Shown: positions 17,428 to 26,160 of the stretch, piece after piece
Numbering within the stretch: the stretch's first letter is position 1
Layout: each line of letters begins with the position of its first letter
Assembly: GCF_002250565.1 (NCBI RefSeq)
Contig: NZ_NMVJ01000006.1
Span: forward strand, 372,001-436,000
Source: Parenemella sanctibonifatiensis
GTDB lineage: Bacteria > Actinomycetota > Actinomycetes > Propionibacteriales > Propionibacteriaceae
Direction: 5' to 3'
DNA length: 64,000 nucleotides
Translations under genes and position numbers: made by a program
Notes under the pieces: model-generated
Database searches by the model: none
Seen by the model: only the letters and a program-made list of their open reading frames with translations
What the model was told of the DNA's origin: nothing

Positions 17428-18714
17428 GTGACCATGTCGGTCTCTCGTCGCGCCATGCTGTCCGCAAGCGGCCTCGCCGTCGCCGCGGCCGGAGCGGCAG
17501 CGCTACCCGCGACCGCTCAGGCCCGGGCCCCGCAGCAGAGCGCCAGCAGCGGCGTACGGACCGGGGCTGACACCAGCGCGGCGACCCATTGGCGGTTTCT
17601 GGCCGGTCGCCGCGTCGGCGTCATCACCAACCAGACCGGCGTGCTCGAAGATTTCACTCCCATCGTCAATTCGATGGTCGCTGACGGCGTCGACGTACGC
17701 GTGATCCTGGCCCCGGAGTTCGGCTACACCGGTGGCGGCGCGGACTTGGACGACGCCACCGATCCGAGCACCGGCATCACCATCGAGAACGTCTTCCAGG
17801 TCGGCGCAGCCGAATGGGATGCGCTGCTGTCTCGCTTCGACCTGGACACCATCGTCTTCGACGTGGCTCAGCTGGGAGCACGCTACGAAAGCCAGATTTG
17901 GACGTTGTGGGCGGCAATGCGCGCGCTGGCAAAGCGCAACCAGACCATGGTCGTGCTGGACCGACCCAACCCGGCCGGCGGCCAGGCGTACGGGCCGGTG
18001 CTGGAGTCGACGCACTTCTCCGACGTCGGTCTGGTGCCGTTGGCACTGCAACACGGTCTGACCGTGGGGGAGCTGGCGGGATACTTCCGCAGCCAGCTCT
18101 CCTCAGGATCGGTGCAGCTGCAGGTGGCCCAGGCGGATGGTTGGACCCGACAGCGCGCCAACTCCAGCGAGGACGGGCTGCTGGTGCCGGTGCGGCCCAA
18201 GGTCACCAGCATCTCCACCTGCCTGCTCTATCCCGGTATGGAATTACTCAGCGCCGCACACGTGGCCTGTGGCACTGGCACAGACCGGCCATACGAGGTG
18301 GTCGGGGCGCCGTACTTCGACGACGAATTTGTCAGGGACCTGCAGGGGCAGGACCTACCCGGTGTCCGCTTCCGGCCAATCAAGTTCCGGCCAACCGCGG
18401 GGCCGTTCCGGGACGAGTCGTGCCACGGCGTACAGATCCACGTCACCTCGACCACTGCGCTTGACCCGATCCGGATCGGCGTCAGCATCCTGTCGACGAT
18501 GCGCCGGCGCTACCTCGAGTTTTCCTGGCGCATTCTCGACAACGGCGCCAATGACCGCGGCCGCCGGATGGAGTTGCTCACCGGCGAGCCCCGCACCCGG
18601 GTGCTGATCGGGGCAAGCGCGCACGGGGCAGCCATCACCGACAGCTGGCAGGCGAAGCTGCATGAGTTCCGGCTCGCCACCCAGAGTTCGCTGCTGTACG
18701 CCGGTGGCCGCTGA
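17428..18714 (+). CDS. Secreted DUF1343 protein, NamZ-like exo-N-acetylmuramidase
   Basis: A 428-residue exported protein with a Tat-like signal (SRRAMLSASG, hydrophobic stretch, ATAQARA cleavage zone around residue 32). The body is DUF1343: RRVGVITNQTG, LAPEFGYTGGGADLDD, FDVAQLGARYESQIWTLW, LDRPNPAGGQAYGP, then EDGLLVPVRPK and HGVQIHVTS. The Bacillus member NamZ releases MurNAc from peptidoglycan chains; the same role here is inferred. The GTG at 17428 has GGGAG 10-11 nt upstream; ATG 17434 is an alternative two codons later. Confidence 0.8.
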   Translation: MTMSVSRRAMLSASGLAVAAAGAAALPATAQARAPQQSASSGVRTGADTSAATHWRFLAGRRVGVITNQTGVLEDFTPIVNSMVADGVDVRVILAPEFGYTGGGADLDDATDPSTGITIENVFQVGAAEWDALLSRFDLDTIVFDVAQLGARYESQIWTLWAAMRALAKRNQTMVVLDRPNPAGGQAYGPVLESTHFSDVGLVPLALQHGLTVGELAGYFRSQLSSGSVQLQVAQADGWTRQRANSSEDGLLVPVRPKVTSISTCLLYPGMELLSAAHVACGTGTDRPYEVVGAPYFDDEFVRDLQGQDLPGVRFRPIKFRPTAGPFRDESCHGVQIHVTSTTALDPIRIGVSILSTMRRRYLEFSWRILDNGANDRGRRMELLTGEPRTRVLIGASAHGAAITDSWQAKLHEFRLATQSSLLYAGGR

Positions 18715-18755
18715 CCACGCCTCGCCGCCGAGGTGCGCCCCCGCGCGCAGGTGGC

Positions 18756-18761
18756 TATAGT
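18756..18761 (+). promoter_or_regulatory. Candidate -10 box for tRNA-Pro
   Basis: TATAGT lies 53 nt upstream of the tRNA 5' end, which fits a promoter for a precursor transcript. The -35 is not clear. Confidence 0.4.
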
Positions 18762-18813
18762 TGGTCCTCGGTGCTCGACAGTCTCATGACTTCCGGGGCC
18801 GACAATGAAACAA

Positions 18814-18887
<74 letters not shown>

Positions 18888-19000
18888 CGTAGGCGATACG
18901 CCTGACAGGGGGTCGGTTTCCGTGAATTGCGGACCGGCCTCCTCTGTCGTTTGACACCGGTTGTCCACGGGCCGGTGATGGACATGGATGACGGACTCGA

Positions 19001-19006
19001 TAGCGT
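19001..19006 (+). promoter_or_regulatory. Leaderless -10 box of the DUF1206 gene
   Basis: TAGCGT, 6-nt gap, then GTG 19013; no Shine-Dalgarno is present. Confidence 0.5.
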
Positions 19007-19012
19007 AATCGT

Positions 19013-19885
19013 GTGAACCAGAACTCCAGCGGTGACAAAATCCGCGACGGCGCGAAGCAGGCCTCTCAGAAGGCCGAAGACCACGGCCGCGACGCGGGTC
19101 AGAAGGTCCAGCAGTCCACCGCCTACAAGGTGATGGTGAGTGGCGGGTTGGTCGCGTACGGGCTGGTCCACCTGCTGATCGGCTGGCTCGGCCTGCAGAT
19201 GGCCTGGTCGGGTGACAGCGACCAGGAAGCCTCGCAGCAGGGCGCCTTGCAGCAGTTGGCCGCGCAACCCTTCGGAGTGGTCCTGCTGTGGGTGACCGCG
19301 ATCGGACTGTTCACCCTGGTCGTGTGGCAGTTGCTCGCTGCCGCCTTCGGACACCAGCAATACGACGGCAGCAAGCGTTGGCGCAAGCGCGGCGGTTCGG
19401 TCGCCAAGGCTGTCGTTTACGGCGCGCTGGGCGCCGGCGCGGTCCGTGCCGCGATGGGCGGTGGCGGATCCCAGGAGCAGAGCAACGAGGGCCTGACCGC
19501 GCAGCTGCTGGCCATGCCGTTCGGCCAGGTGCTGGTCGTGGTGGTCGGCCTCGTCGTGGTCGGCGTCGGCGGCTATCAGATCTTCTCCGGCATCACCCAA
19601 CGCTTCGCCGAGGAACTCGACCAAGCCGTCAGCTCGGCCGTGCTCACGCTCGGCACGATTGGAAGTGTGGCCAAGGGCCTCGCGATGGTGATCGTCGGCG
19701 GGCTGTTCGTGTGGGCGGCCGTCAACTACGACCCGGAACAGGCCGGCGGCATGGACCAAGCGCTGCAGACGGTCCGCGGCGCCCCGTTCGGTCAGATGCT
19801 GCTGACGCTGATGGCGGTCGGCATCGCCTGCTACGGACTGTTCTGCTTCGTCTGGGCACGGCACCCGCGCAACGAACAGGCCTGA
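19013..19885 (+). CDS. DUF1206 integral membrane protein
   Basis: A 290-residue protein with a soluble, polar N-terminus (about 1-38, several Gln/Lys) and six hydrophobic helices arranged as three similar pairs. Each pair carries the recurring motif seen as GGLVAYGLVHLLIGWL, KAVVYGALGAGAVRA and KGLAMVIVGGLFVWAAV, with the companion AxPFGxxLL motif repeated three times (AAQPFGVVLL, AMPFGQVLVV, GAPFGQMLL). This triple repeat is the DUF1206 signature. Function unknown. The start is supported by the leaderless TAGCGT box. Confidence 0.85.
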   Translation: MNQNSSGDKIRDGAKQASQKAEDHGRDAGQKVQQSTAYKVMVSGGLVAYGLVHLLIGWLGLQMAWSGDSDQEASQQGALQQLAAQPFGVVLLWVTAIGLFTLVVWQLLAAAFGHQQYDGSKRWRKRGGSVAKAVVYGALGAGAVRAAMGGGGSQEQSNEGLTAQLLAMPFGQVLVVVVGLVVVGVGGYQIFSGITQRFAEELDQAVSSAVLTLGTIGSVAKGLAMVIVGGLFVWAAVNYDPEQAGGMDQALQTVRGAPFGQMLLTLMAVGIACYGLFCFVWARHPRNEQA

Positions 19886-19888
19886 GCG

Positions 19889-20330
19889 TCAGCGCAGCTC
19901 AGCCAACACCTCGTTGAGCGCCGCGGTGCTGGACGGATGCGTCCATATGCCGTCGCGCAACTGGGAGGCGGGGACGCCGGCCCGCATCGCCAACGCGATG
20001 AGGTTGATGTACGCAGGTCGATGTCACTCAGGGCCTGCTCACGGACCGCAGCAGCCACATCGTCGTCGAGATCGCGGAGAATCGCTTCGCCGCGTTGGAG
20101 CACTGTGACCTGGCTGCCGAAGTCGCGGAACATCGCTGCGAACTCCAAGCCAACCACGCCACCACCGACCACGGCCAGCCTGGGAGCGAAGGGGTCGATG
20201 TGCTGCAGCGAGACCGAATCGTGGATGCGAGGGCCGTCGGCGCCCGGCATCGGCAGTGCGGCCGGGCGGGTGCCGGTGTTGATGACGACGGTCTCGGCTC
20301 GGATGCTCAGCCGGGGCTGCCGGTGTGGGT
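19889..20330 (-). pseudogene. Internally deleted pyridine nucleotide-disulfide oxidoreductase remnant
   Basis: Two pieces of one flavoprotein are joined out of frame. The upstream piece reads ETVVINTGTRPAALP, then RLAVVGGGVVGLEFAAMFRDF and VTVLQRGEAIL, which is the NAD-binding domain. At about 20012 the reading frame jumps to YINLIALAMRAGVPASQLRD and THPSSTAALNEVLAEL, the extreme C-terminus of the dimerisation domain, ending at the TGA at 19889-19891. The FAD-binding N-terminus and most of the middle are missing. It is directly fused to the DUF222/HNH remnant, so at least two deletions occurred. Confidence 0.8.
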
Positions 20331-21007
20331 CAGGTCGATGCCGTTGTTGGCCTGGCGGCGTCCCGCTCAGGCGGCGACGGGCGTCGAGATGGATTCGGTG
20401 GGGGTCGTGGATCAGCCAGGTGTGACTCGGCGTGACGAGGTAGTTCAGACCGAGTGGCGAGGTCCGGATGAACACTCCTGGCGCCGGCTGACACACCCGC
20501 CACCCGGCATGAGTCTTCGCCCGATGCCCACGCCGGTGGAGCGGACCGAGGTTGCTCGGATTCGTGAGCGGCAGTTCCGTGTCGGCGGGTGGCGCGGCGG
20601 GTCGGGCCGGCGCCCACGGCGTCGTGTGGTCGAGGTCCAGGCCGCGGCTGTTGCGCGTCGAGAAGGGGAAGATCGACCGCGGATTGCGCAGCGTCACCCA
20701 TTCCCGCATCAGCTCCGGCACCTCATACGCCTCCGTGGCCTTCCTCAGCCATCCCGAGCGCCGCACTCAACTCGAGCACGCAGAACTCCGCCACCAGCGG
20801 CGTACCGTCACCAGCCAGATGCGCCAGCCGCTCACCCAACGTCCCCGAGCCGCCCGGATAGCGCGTCGCGTACCAGTCCGCGTCATACAGATCAGCAAAC
20901 TCAGCCACCCGCATGAACTCACGAGCCTCCGCCTGCAACCGCTCCAACCGCGCCGCACGGATCGAGGAGATCACCTCGAGCGCCGCTGTCATGTGTGGAT
21001 CATCCAC
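20330..21007 (-). pseudogene. Internally deleted DUF222/HNH endonuclease (13E12 repeat type)
   Basis: The N-terminal part (from GTG 21007, AAGGAGG 5 nt upstream) reads VISSIRAARLERLQAEAREF and ends in frame 1 at LSAALGMAEE. Near 20750 the sequence switches frame to EVPELMREWVTLRNPRSIFP, DLDHTTPW and NLGPLHRRGHRAKTHAGWR, which is the C-terminal HNH region. The usual middle of about 250-300 residues is absent. An exact LexA box at 21057-21072 remains upstream. Expression would give only a short DUF222 fragment. Confidence 0.85.
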
Positions 21008-21056
21008 GGGAATCACCTCCTTGTGTAGACCAGATTGTGTAGACCCAAACCCGTCA

Positions 21057-21072
21057 TCGAACAGTTGTTCGA
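21057..21072. promoter_or_regulatory. LexA/SOS box
   Basis: TCGAAC-AGTT-GTTCGA is a perfect match to the actinobacterial LexA operator TCGAAC(N4)GTTCGA. It lies 50 nt upstream of the DUF222 GTG at 21007. LexA control of some 13E12 family genes is known in Mycobacterium tuberculosis. Confidence 0.85.
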
Positions 21073-21129
21073 TTGCCTGCTGTCAGGCTACGCCGAAGGT
21101 CCGACAAAAAGTTGGCGGGCGATGCCGCG

Positions 21130-22758
21130 TCAGCGCACACCACCCCGATGGTGTCGTGCCTCAATGGCGTGGGCGAGGCAGAACAGGGCCGACCCGAAGC
21201 CACCGAGACCAGTGCCGCCGTTGACGATCGCGGTGACGTGGTCGAGCACCTGGCTGTTCCACGGCGTCAGGCTGGCCCACGCCACCGACTGGCGTACGTA
21301 GGCCACCAGGCCGGGATCACCGGTGCCGTCAACGAAGCGGTACGCCCCGGCGCGCCCGTCGGGGAGGGTGGTCGCGACCAGGTCGGTGTAGGTCGCTGCC
21401 AGCCGAGTCAGGTCGTTGGAGCCCAGCGGTGGCCTCGCACCCGGCGCGAAGAACCGCAGGCCCCGGACGTACTCGATCGCGAAGTTCACGTCGATCTGGG
21501 CGTGGCTGGTGTCCTCAGGCACCTGGTTCGGTGGGTACCACGGCCGGTACTGCGAGCGGGGCCCGTCGATGTCCCAGCCGTTGTATGCATCACCGCGCTG
21601 CCACCAGTACGGCCACACGTACGCATCGCCCACCGTCGTCATGCTGTCGCGCAGGGTGCGGGCAAGTGCGGTGGCTCGGTCCGCGTAGTTGGCATCCCCG
21701 GTGAGGACCGCGAGCTGCACGATCGGGCGGCCGAGCGCGAGGAAGTGGTTGATCGGATTGTCCATCCCCGCATGCCACACCGGCGCATCGACCTGAGTCA
21801 TGTAGTAGCCGCGACCCTCCTGATCCATCCGAAACTCGGGGTCGTGCACGGCGACCGCATTGGCCGCTGCCTCCAGGTAGAGCTCGGCGCGGCTGGCGTA
21901 GGTCGGGTTGGCCTGCAGCCGATCCTCCGCCCGGACCAGTCGGGCGAACAGGAGCATCGGTTGGACGATCTGTCCGGTGTGGACCTCGAAGACGTACGGT
22001 CGCGACACCAGTGGCTCGGCAGTTTCGGCGACCTCCACGCGGCCCGGATCCTGCCGTAGCTCCCGCAGGGTCAGCAGCAACCGGCCCGGCGTCTCGGTCT
22101 TGAAGCCCGCGGTGACGGTGTCGACTGCGTACCGGTCCGAGCTCGGATCCGTGCTGAGCAGGGCGTGGACGGTCGACCGGTCGTACTGGGAGTTGTAGCC
22201 CTCGAGCCGGAATTCGCCCGGGTTGCTGCCGCGCGTGATCGTGATGGTGGTGAGGTCGGAGTACGCCAGCGCGGAGCGCACCTCGAAGACCGGGGTGCCG
22301 TCGGTGTCACGGATCGTTCCGTAGCCCACCGTCTGATGATGGTCGGCCCGCCAAGCCGGGTGGGACGCGCCGGCGTAGTCGGTGACGCCACGCTCGCTGT
22401 CACGGTTGGCCAGCACATGGTCGATGTGGTCGACCATCTTGTCGAGGTAGTAGGTGTCCCTGGTGGCCTGGTACATCAGGGCGTAGCCCTCGAGCACGTA
22501 GGACTCTCCCCACGCCAGCTTGCCGCTGAGCCCGGAGGAGTCCTTGTCGTTGGTGTCGAACTTCTGCCCGTTGCCGCCATTGAGGGCGGTATCAATCTGG
22601 TCGAAGTACTCCCGGGTCACCAAGTCGTCGGCGGCGTACGCCGGACCGTCCAGCGAGCCCACGCCTGCGGAGATACCGATCAGGCTGAGCCCGCCGAGCA
22701 GCCGGCGGCGGCTGAAAGCCGAGAGTGAACGAGGGGAGTGGGGGCGAGGGTGAGACAT
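21130..22758 (-). CDS. Secreted protein with twin-arginine signal, possible polysaccharide-active alpha-barrel
   Basis: A 542-residue exported protein. The signal is Tat-like (FSRRRLLGGLSLIGISAG, cleavage near AYAADD at about residue 43). The body is helix-rich with repeated aromatic pairs (LAWGESYVLEGYALMYQATR, HPAWRADHHQTVGYG, PINHFLALGRPIVQLA, YVWPYWWQRGDAY), the style of (alpha/alpha) toroid glycan lyases or epimerases. I cannot assign a family with confidence. ATG 22758 has AGGAG 4 nt upstream. It faces the DUF222 remnant's promoter region downstream. Confidence 0.65.
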   Translation of the reverse strand: MSHPRPHSPRSLSAFSRRRLLGGLSLIGISAGVGSLDGPAYAADDLVTREYFDQIDTALNGGNGQKFDTNDKDSSGLSGKLAWGESYVLEGYALMYQATRDTYYLDKMVDHIDHVLANRDSERGVTDYAGASHPAWRADHHQTVGYGTIRDTDGTPVFEVRSALAYSDLTTITITRGSNPGEFRLEGYNSQYDRSTVHALLSTDPSSDRYAVDTVTAGFKTETPGRLLLTLRELRQDPGRVEVAETAEPLVSRPYVFEVHTGQIVQPMLLFARLVRAEDRLQANPTYASRAELYLEAAANAVAVHDPEFRMDQEGRGYYMTQVDAPVWHAGMDNPINHFLALGRPIVQLAVLTGDANYADRATALARTLRDSMTTVGDAYVWPYWWQRGDAYNGWDIDGPRSQYRPWYPPNQVPEDTSHAQIDVNFAIEYVRGLRFFAPGARPPLGSNDLTRLAATYTDLVATTLPDGRAGAYRFVDGTGDPGLVAYVRQSVAWASLTPWNSQVLDHVTAIVNGGTGLGGFGSALFCLAHAIEARHHRGGVR

Positions 22759-22841
22759 GTCTCTCCTGAGTCGGCCTTCCTTGGCCGGTCGGTTGGCAAC
22801 GCGCCTCTGTGCGCATCATCCACGATGCGCACCACGCTACC

Positions 22842-24932
22842 TCAGGCCCCTCGGGCTGAGACCGCCCCCTCGCCAGGCGATCCGGGGTGACTCGGCCACC
22901 AGATCCGATCACCGACCAGGCTGAAGATCGCCGGCATCACCACGGTCCGCACCACCAGAGTGTCGACCAAGACGCCCAGCCCGACGATGATGCCGAGCTG
23001 ACCAAGGGTGACCAGCGGGAGTACGCCCAGCGCGGCGAAGACACCGGCCAGGACGATGCCGGCACTGGTGATGACGGCACCAGTGTGGGCGACGGACTCG
23101 ACGATGCCATCCCTGGTGCCGAGCCGTCCTGCCTCGTGGCGGGCGCGGTGCACCAGGAAGATCGTGTAGTCGATGCCGAGCGCCACCAGGAAGAGGAAGG
23201 CGAGCAGCGGCACCTGCAGGTCGAGCGCAGGTTGGTCGAACACCACCCGACTCAGCCACGCACCGGCACCGATCGCCCCCAACGCACTGGCGAGGTTGAC
23301 CAGCGTCAACAGGACCGGTGCCACCAGCGAGCGCAGCAGCACCACCAGCACCACGAAACACACCGCGACCACCAGTGGCGCAATCAGCCACAGATCCCGC
23401 TCATTGCCGGACCGGGCATCGACATCGGTCGCGACGGCACCGCCGACCAGCGCATCGGCACCGGGTACGCCATGGACGACGTCACGCAGTTCCTCAATCT
23501 GCGCCAAGCTCTCGGGAGTGCTCGGCGCGTACTCGCTGGTGACCATGATCTTGGTCAGCTGCCCATCGTCCGTCACGCCGGCAGGGTGCACCCGGACGAC
23601 GCCGGTACGCCCGTCGATGGCGGCCACGACATCCCGGGCCGCGTCGGAGTCGGCGATGACCCAGATCGGCTGGGCCTCGCCGGGCGGGAAGTGGTCGGCC
23701 ATCGTCTCGAAACCGGCGGCTGACTCTGACTGCACCCGAAACTTCTCGATCTGGTCCAGCCCGACACTGGTGCCGATCAGGCCGCTGGCCATCACCGCGA
23801 CCAGCGCCGCGCCTGCCCCCAGCGCAACCACCGGCCGCGCCACCACAGCGCTGGCGGTGCGCCGCCACAGGTCGCCGCGCTTCACCTCCTGACCGGGCCG
23901 CGGCACGAACGGCCAGAAGATCCGCCGGCCGCACACCGCCAGGAACGGCGGCAGCACAAACAGCACCGCGGCCAACGCGATCAGCAAGCCGATCGCCGAC
24001 GAGATGCCCAACCCGTGGGTCCCCGGGATGACCGCGAGCACCAACGTGAGCAGGGCCAACACCACAGTCACGTTCGAGGCAACGATCGCCGGCATCGTGG
24101 TCGTCCAGGCCGTCTGCAGCGCCACCCGATGATCGTCGTGGGCCTGCAACTCCTCGCGATACCGCGAGATCAGCAACAGGGCATAGTTCGTGCCTGCGCC
24201 GAAGACCAGCACGCTGATGATGCCGGCATCGAAATGCAGCTCGAAGGCCGACCCGGCCGCGGCCGTCAGCCGTCCCGCCAGCCCGTCGGCGACACCCACC
24301 ACCGACAGCGGGATCAGCCACAGCACCGGCGAGCGATAGGTCACGATCAGCAACACCGCGACGATCACGATGGTGACGGCCAACAGCGTGAAGTCCGCAC
24401 CGCTGAACGCACCGGCGATGTCAGCGCCGAATGCGGGTCCACCGGTCACCTGCAGGGTCACGCCGACCGGCGTCACGGCGGCCAGATCGGTACGCAATGC
24501 TTCGATCACCGCCGAGGTGTCGGTGTTGGTGTCGCCGGTCGTGATCGGGACCACCAGCAACCCGACCTGGCCGTCCTCGCTGATGATCGGCCCATTCGCA
24601 TCCCCAGCGGCATGCTTGGCCAACGTCGGCTGTACGCCCTCCAGTGCGGTCAGATCGTCCTCGGACAGCGCGCTGCCACCGGTCCGGGAGGCGACCACCA
24701 GCACCGATGCCTGATCGGCGTCGGGGAAGCGCTGGAGCAGTTCGTCGACCTGGGACGACTCGGAGTCAGCCGGCGCCGGAACCGAGCCGGCCGCCGCCTT
24801 GGCACCGCTGAACGCGCCGAACAGGACGATGATGACGGCGACGGACACGCCGAGGGCGACCCAGGCCCCGCGGCGTGAGGTCAGTGCCCGGGCGATTCGC
24901 GTGGCGAGCGGTGAAGTGATGCTGGAACTCAT
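22842..24932 (-). CDS. MMPL/RND family transporter
   Basis: A 696-residue membrane protein with the MMPL layout. One TM helix at the N-terminus (AWVALGVSVAVIIVLFGAF) is followed by an extracytoplasmic domain, then five TM helices (LLAVTIVIVAVLLIVTYRS onward). A second soluble domain and five more helices follow (LWLIAPLVVAVCFVVLVVL onward). Motifs include GAGTNYALLLISRYREEL and ALGIDYTIFLVHRARHE, each with the proton-relay Asp/Tyr pattern. Likely exports lipids or drugs; substrate unknown. ATG 24932 gives the shorter form; ATG 24968 is in frame upstream. Confidence 0.85.
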   Translation of the reverse strand: MSSSITSPLATRIARALTSRRGAWVALGVSVAVIIVLFGAFSGAKAAAGSVPAPADSESSQVDELLQRFPDADQASVLVVASRTGGSALSEDDLTALEGVQPTLAKHAAGDANGPIISEDGQVGLLVVPITTGDTNTDTSAVIEALRTDLAAVTPVGVTLQVTGGPAFGADIAGAFSGADFTLLAVTIVIVAVLLIVTYRSPVLWLIPLSVVGVADGLAGRLTAAAGSAFELHFDAGIISVLVFGAGTNYALLLISRYREELQAHDDHRVALQTAWTTTMPAIVASNVTVVLALLTLVLAVIPGTHGLGISSAIGLLIALAAVLFVLPPFLAVCGRRIFWPFVPRPGQEVKRGDLWRRTASAVVARPVVALGAGAALVAVMASGLIGTSVGLDQIEKFRVQSESAAGFETMADHFPPGEAQPIWVIADSDAARDVVAAIDGRTGVVRVHPAGVTDDGQLTKIMVTSEYAPSTPESLAQIEELRDVVHGVPGADALVGGAVATDVDARSGNERDLWLIAPLVVAVCFVVLVVLLRSLVAPVLLTLVNLASALGAIGAGAWLSRVVFDQPALDLQVPLLAFLFLVALGIDYTIFLVHRARHEAGRLGTRDGIVESVAHTGAVITSAGIVLAGVFAALGVLPLVTLGQLGIIVGLGVLVDTLVVRTVVMPAIFSLVGDRIWWPSHPGSPGEGAVSARGA

Positions 24933-24989
24933 GACAGCAATTCCACGCCAGTCACGGTCGTGAGACATCGCGCACCGGACGGACTTTCA

Positions 24990-25009
24990 CCTCATCCAAA
25001 AGGATGAGG
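24990..25009. promoter_or_regulatory. Perfect inverted repeat upstream of the MMPL gene
   Basis: CCTCATCC-AAAA-GGATGAGG, an 8-bp stem with 4-nt spacer, 58 nt before the MMPL ATG. It could be an operator for a regulator or an RNA hairpin. No T-tract follows on either strand. Confidence 0.45.
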
Positions 25010-25027
25010 CACGTGTCAGGACATGAC

Positions 25028-25060
25028 TGAGCCCCACATCCACTCAGGATGTGGGGCTCA
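25028..25060 (-). terminator. Hairpin terminator after the beta-helix gene
   Basis: A 14-bp perfect stem (25028-25041 with 25047-25060) with a 5-nt loop, 42 nt beyond the stop at 25102. There is no U-tract, as is common for actinobacterial terminators. Confidence 0.6.
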
Positions 25061-25101
25061 ATCACCAAGGAAGCTGAGGGTGACGAGTCCTCAGATCATC
25101 C

Positions 25102-26067
25102 TCACAAGTTGGCGGGGCCCACTTCGCTGGCCTCGCCGGTTGCGGAGGCGCGACGGTCGTCGCGCTTGGTCTGGAGGTCGGCGGCCCGCTGCTCGACGCT
25201 GGAGCTGCGCAGCTGGGCAGCGGGGGAGAGCTCGGCGAACTGGCCGCCGGACTCGCCGCGGACGCGGTTGTCGGCACCGGTGGGGGCCGGATCGTTGCCG
25301 TCGCCGTTCAGATCACCACGGATGATGTTGCCCGAGACGTCTACGCCACCGGTGGAGTCACTGATGGTGACGTTGCCTCCGAAGTAGTTGGCGTCGTCGC
25401 AGGGGCTGATGGTGCCTCCGGTGCCGAGCTGGACGCCGGCGTTGCCGGTCCAGGTGGCGTCACCGTCGACCTCGCTGCCGCACACGACCGAGCCGTTGGC
25501 GTTGCCTTCGACGGTCAGCGTCCGGGCCAAGGTCGAGTCGAGGACGTCGGTGTAGCCGCTGCCCTGGCTGGTGAACGCACCTCCGACGGTCGTCGACTGC
25601 ACGAAGACCTCGCCCTGCTCGGCCAACAGTCGGCCGCCGACATTGGCCTCGTCGGCGTACACGAAGGTCAGCGCATTGTCGCCACGGGCGACGTACGCAC
25701 CCTCGACGGAGGTGGACTCGAGATAGACGCCATAGCCACCGTTGTTGGTGACGCCGGCACCGAGCTCACTGCCGACGGCCTCGAAGTAGCCGTCAGCGGC
25801 GACGACGACGGCAGCGTCGACGGTGGAGTCGGTCAGGATCAGGTCGGCGCCGGCCTGAACCCGCGCGGTGCCCTGGATGGTGACGTCGGTGAGGACGCAG
25901 GCGTCTCCGGCGCGGACCACCAGGTCGCCGGGAACAGTGACTCCGGAGGCCTCGCCGCTGCAGTAGGTCGTCAGCGCAGCGTCCGCGCTGCTGGTGGCCA
26001 CAGCCAGTCCGGATGCGGCAAGGGTGATCGACGCGGCTACGGCGGCGACACGGTGGCGATTACGCAT
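25102..26067 (-). CDS. Secreted protein, probable right-handed beta-helix
   Basis: A 321-residue exported protein: signal MRNRHRVAAVAASITLAAS with cleavage near SSADAAL at about residue 31. Residues 35-250 are short repeating strands with a V/L-x-V and T/S-D/N rhythm (GDLVVRAGDACVLTDVTIQG, ADLILTDSTVDAAVVVAADG, GNVTISDSTGGVDVSGN), typical of a pectate-lyase-like beta-helix with Asn/Asp ladders. The C-terminal 60 residues are polar, charged and probably helical (RSSSVEQRAADLQTKRDDRR). No catalytic motif stands out. ATG 26067 follows AAGGAG by 9 nt. Confidence 0.65.
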   Translation of the reverse strand: MRNRHRVAAVAASITLAASGLAVATSSADAALTTYCSGEASGVTVPGDLVVRAGDACVLTDVTIQGTARVQAGADLILTDSTVDAAVVVAADGYFEAVGSELGAGVTNNGGYGVYLESTSVEGAYVARGDNALTFVYADEANVGGRLLAEQGEVFVQSTTVGGAFTSQGSGYTDVLDSTLARTLTVEGNANGSVVCGSEVDGDATWTGNAGVQLGTGGTISPCDDANYFGGNVTISDSTGGVDVSGNIIRGDLNGDGNDPAPTGADNRVRGESGGQFAELSPAAQLRSSSVEQRAADLQTKRDDRRASATGEASEVGPANL

Positions 26068-26160
26068 TTCTTGGAGCTCCTTCGCTCGTGGGGCGGTTGC
26101 CCTGACGCTATCCCGACTCACCACGAGGCGCAACACCTTGCCCAGATTCTTCCACCACAT

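Noticed and set aside
18715-18813. Integration (att) site at tRNA-Pro
   Set aside because: No integrase gene and no downstream repeat of the tRNA 3' end were found nearby.
22887-24878. Large plus-strand open frames over the MMPL gene
   Set aside because: Charged, repetitive translations antisense to a well-conserved transporter; typical GC-rich shadows.
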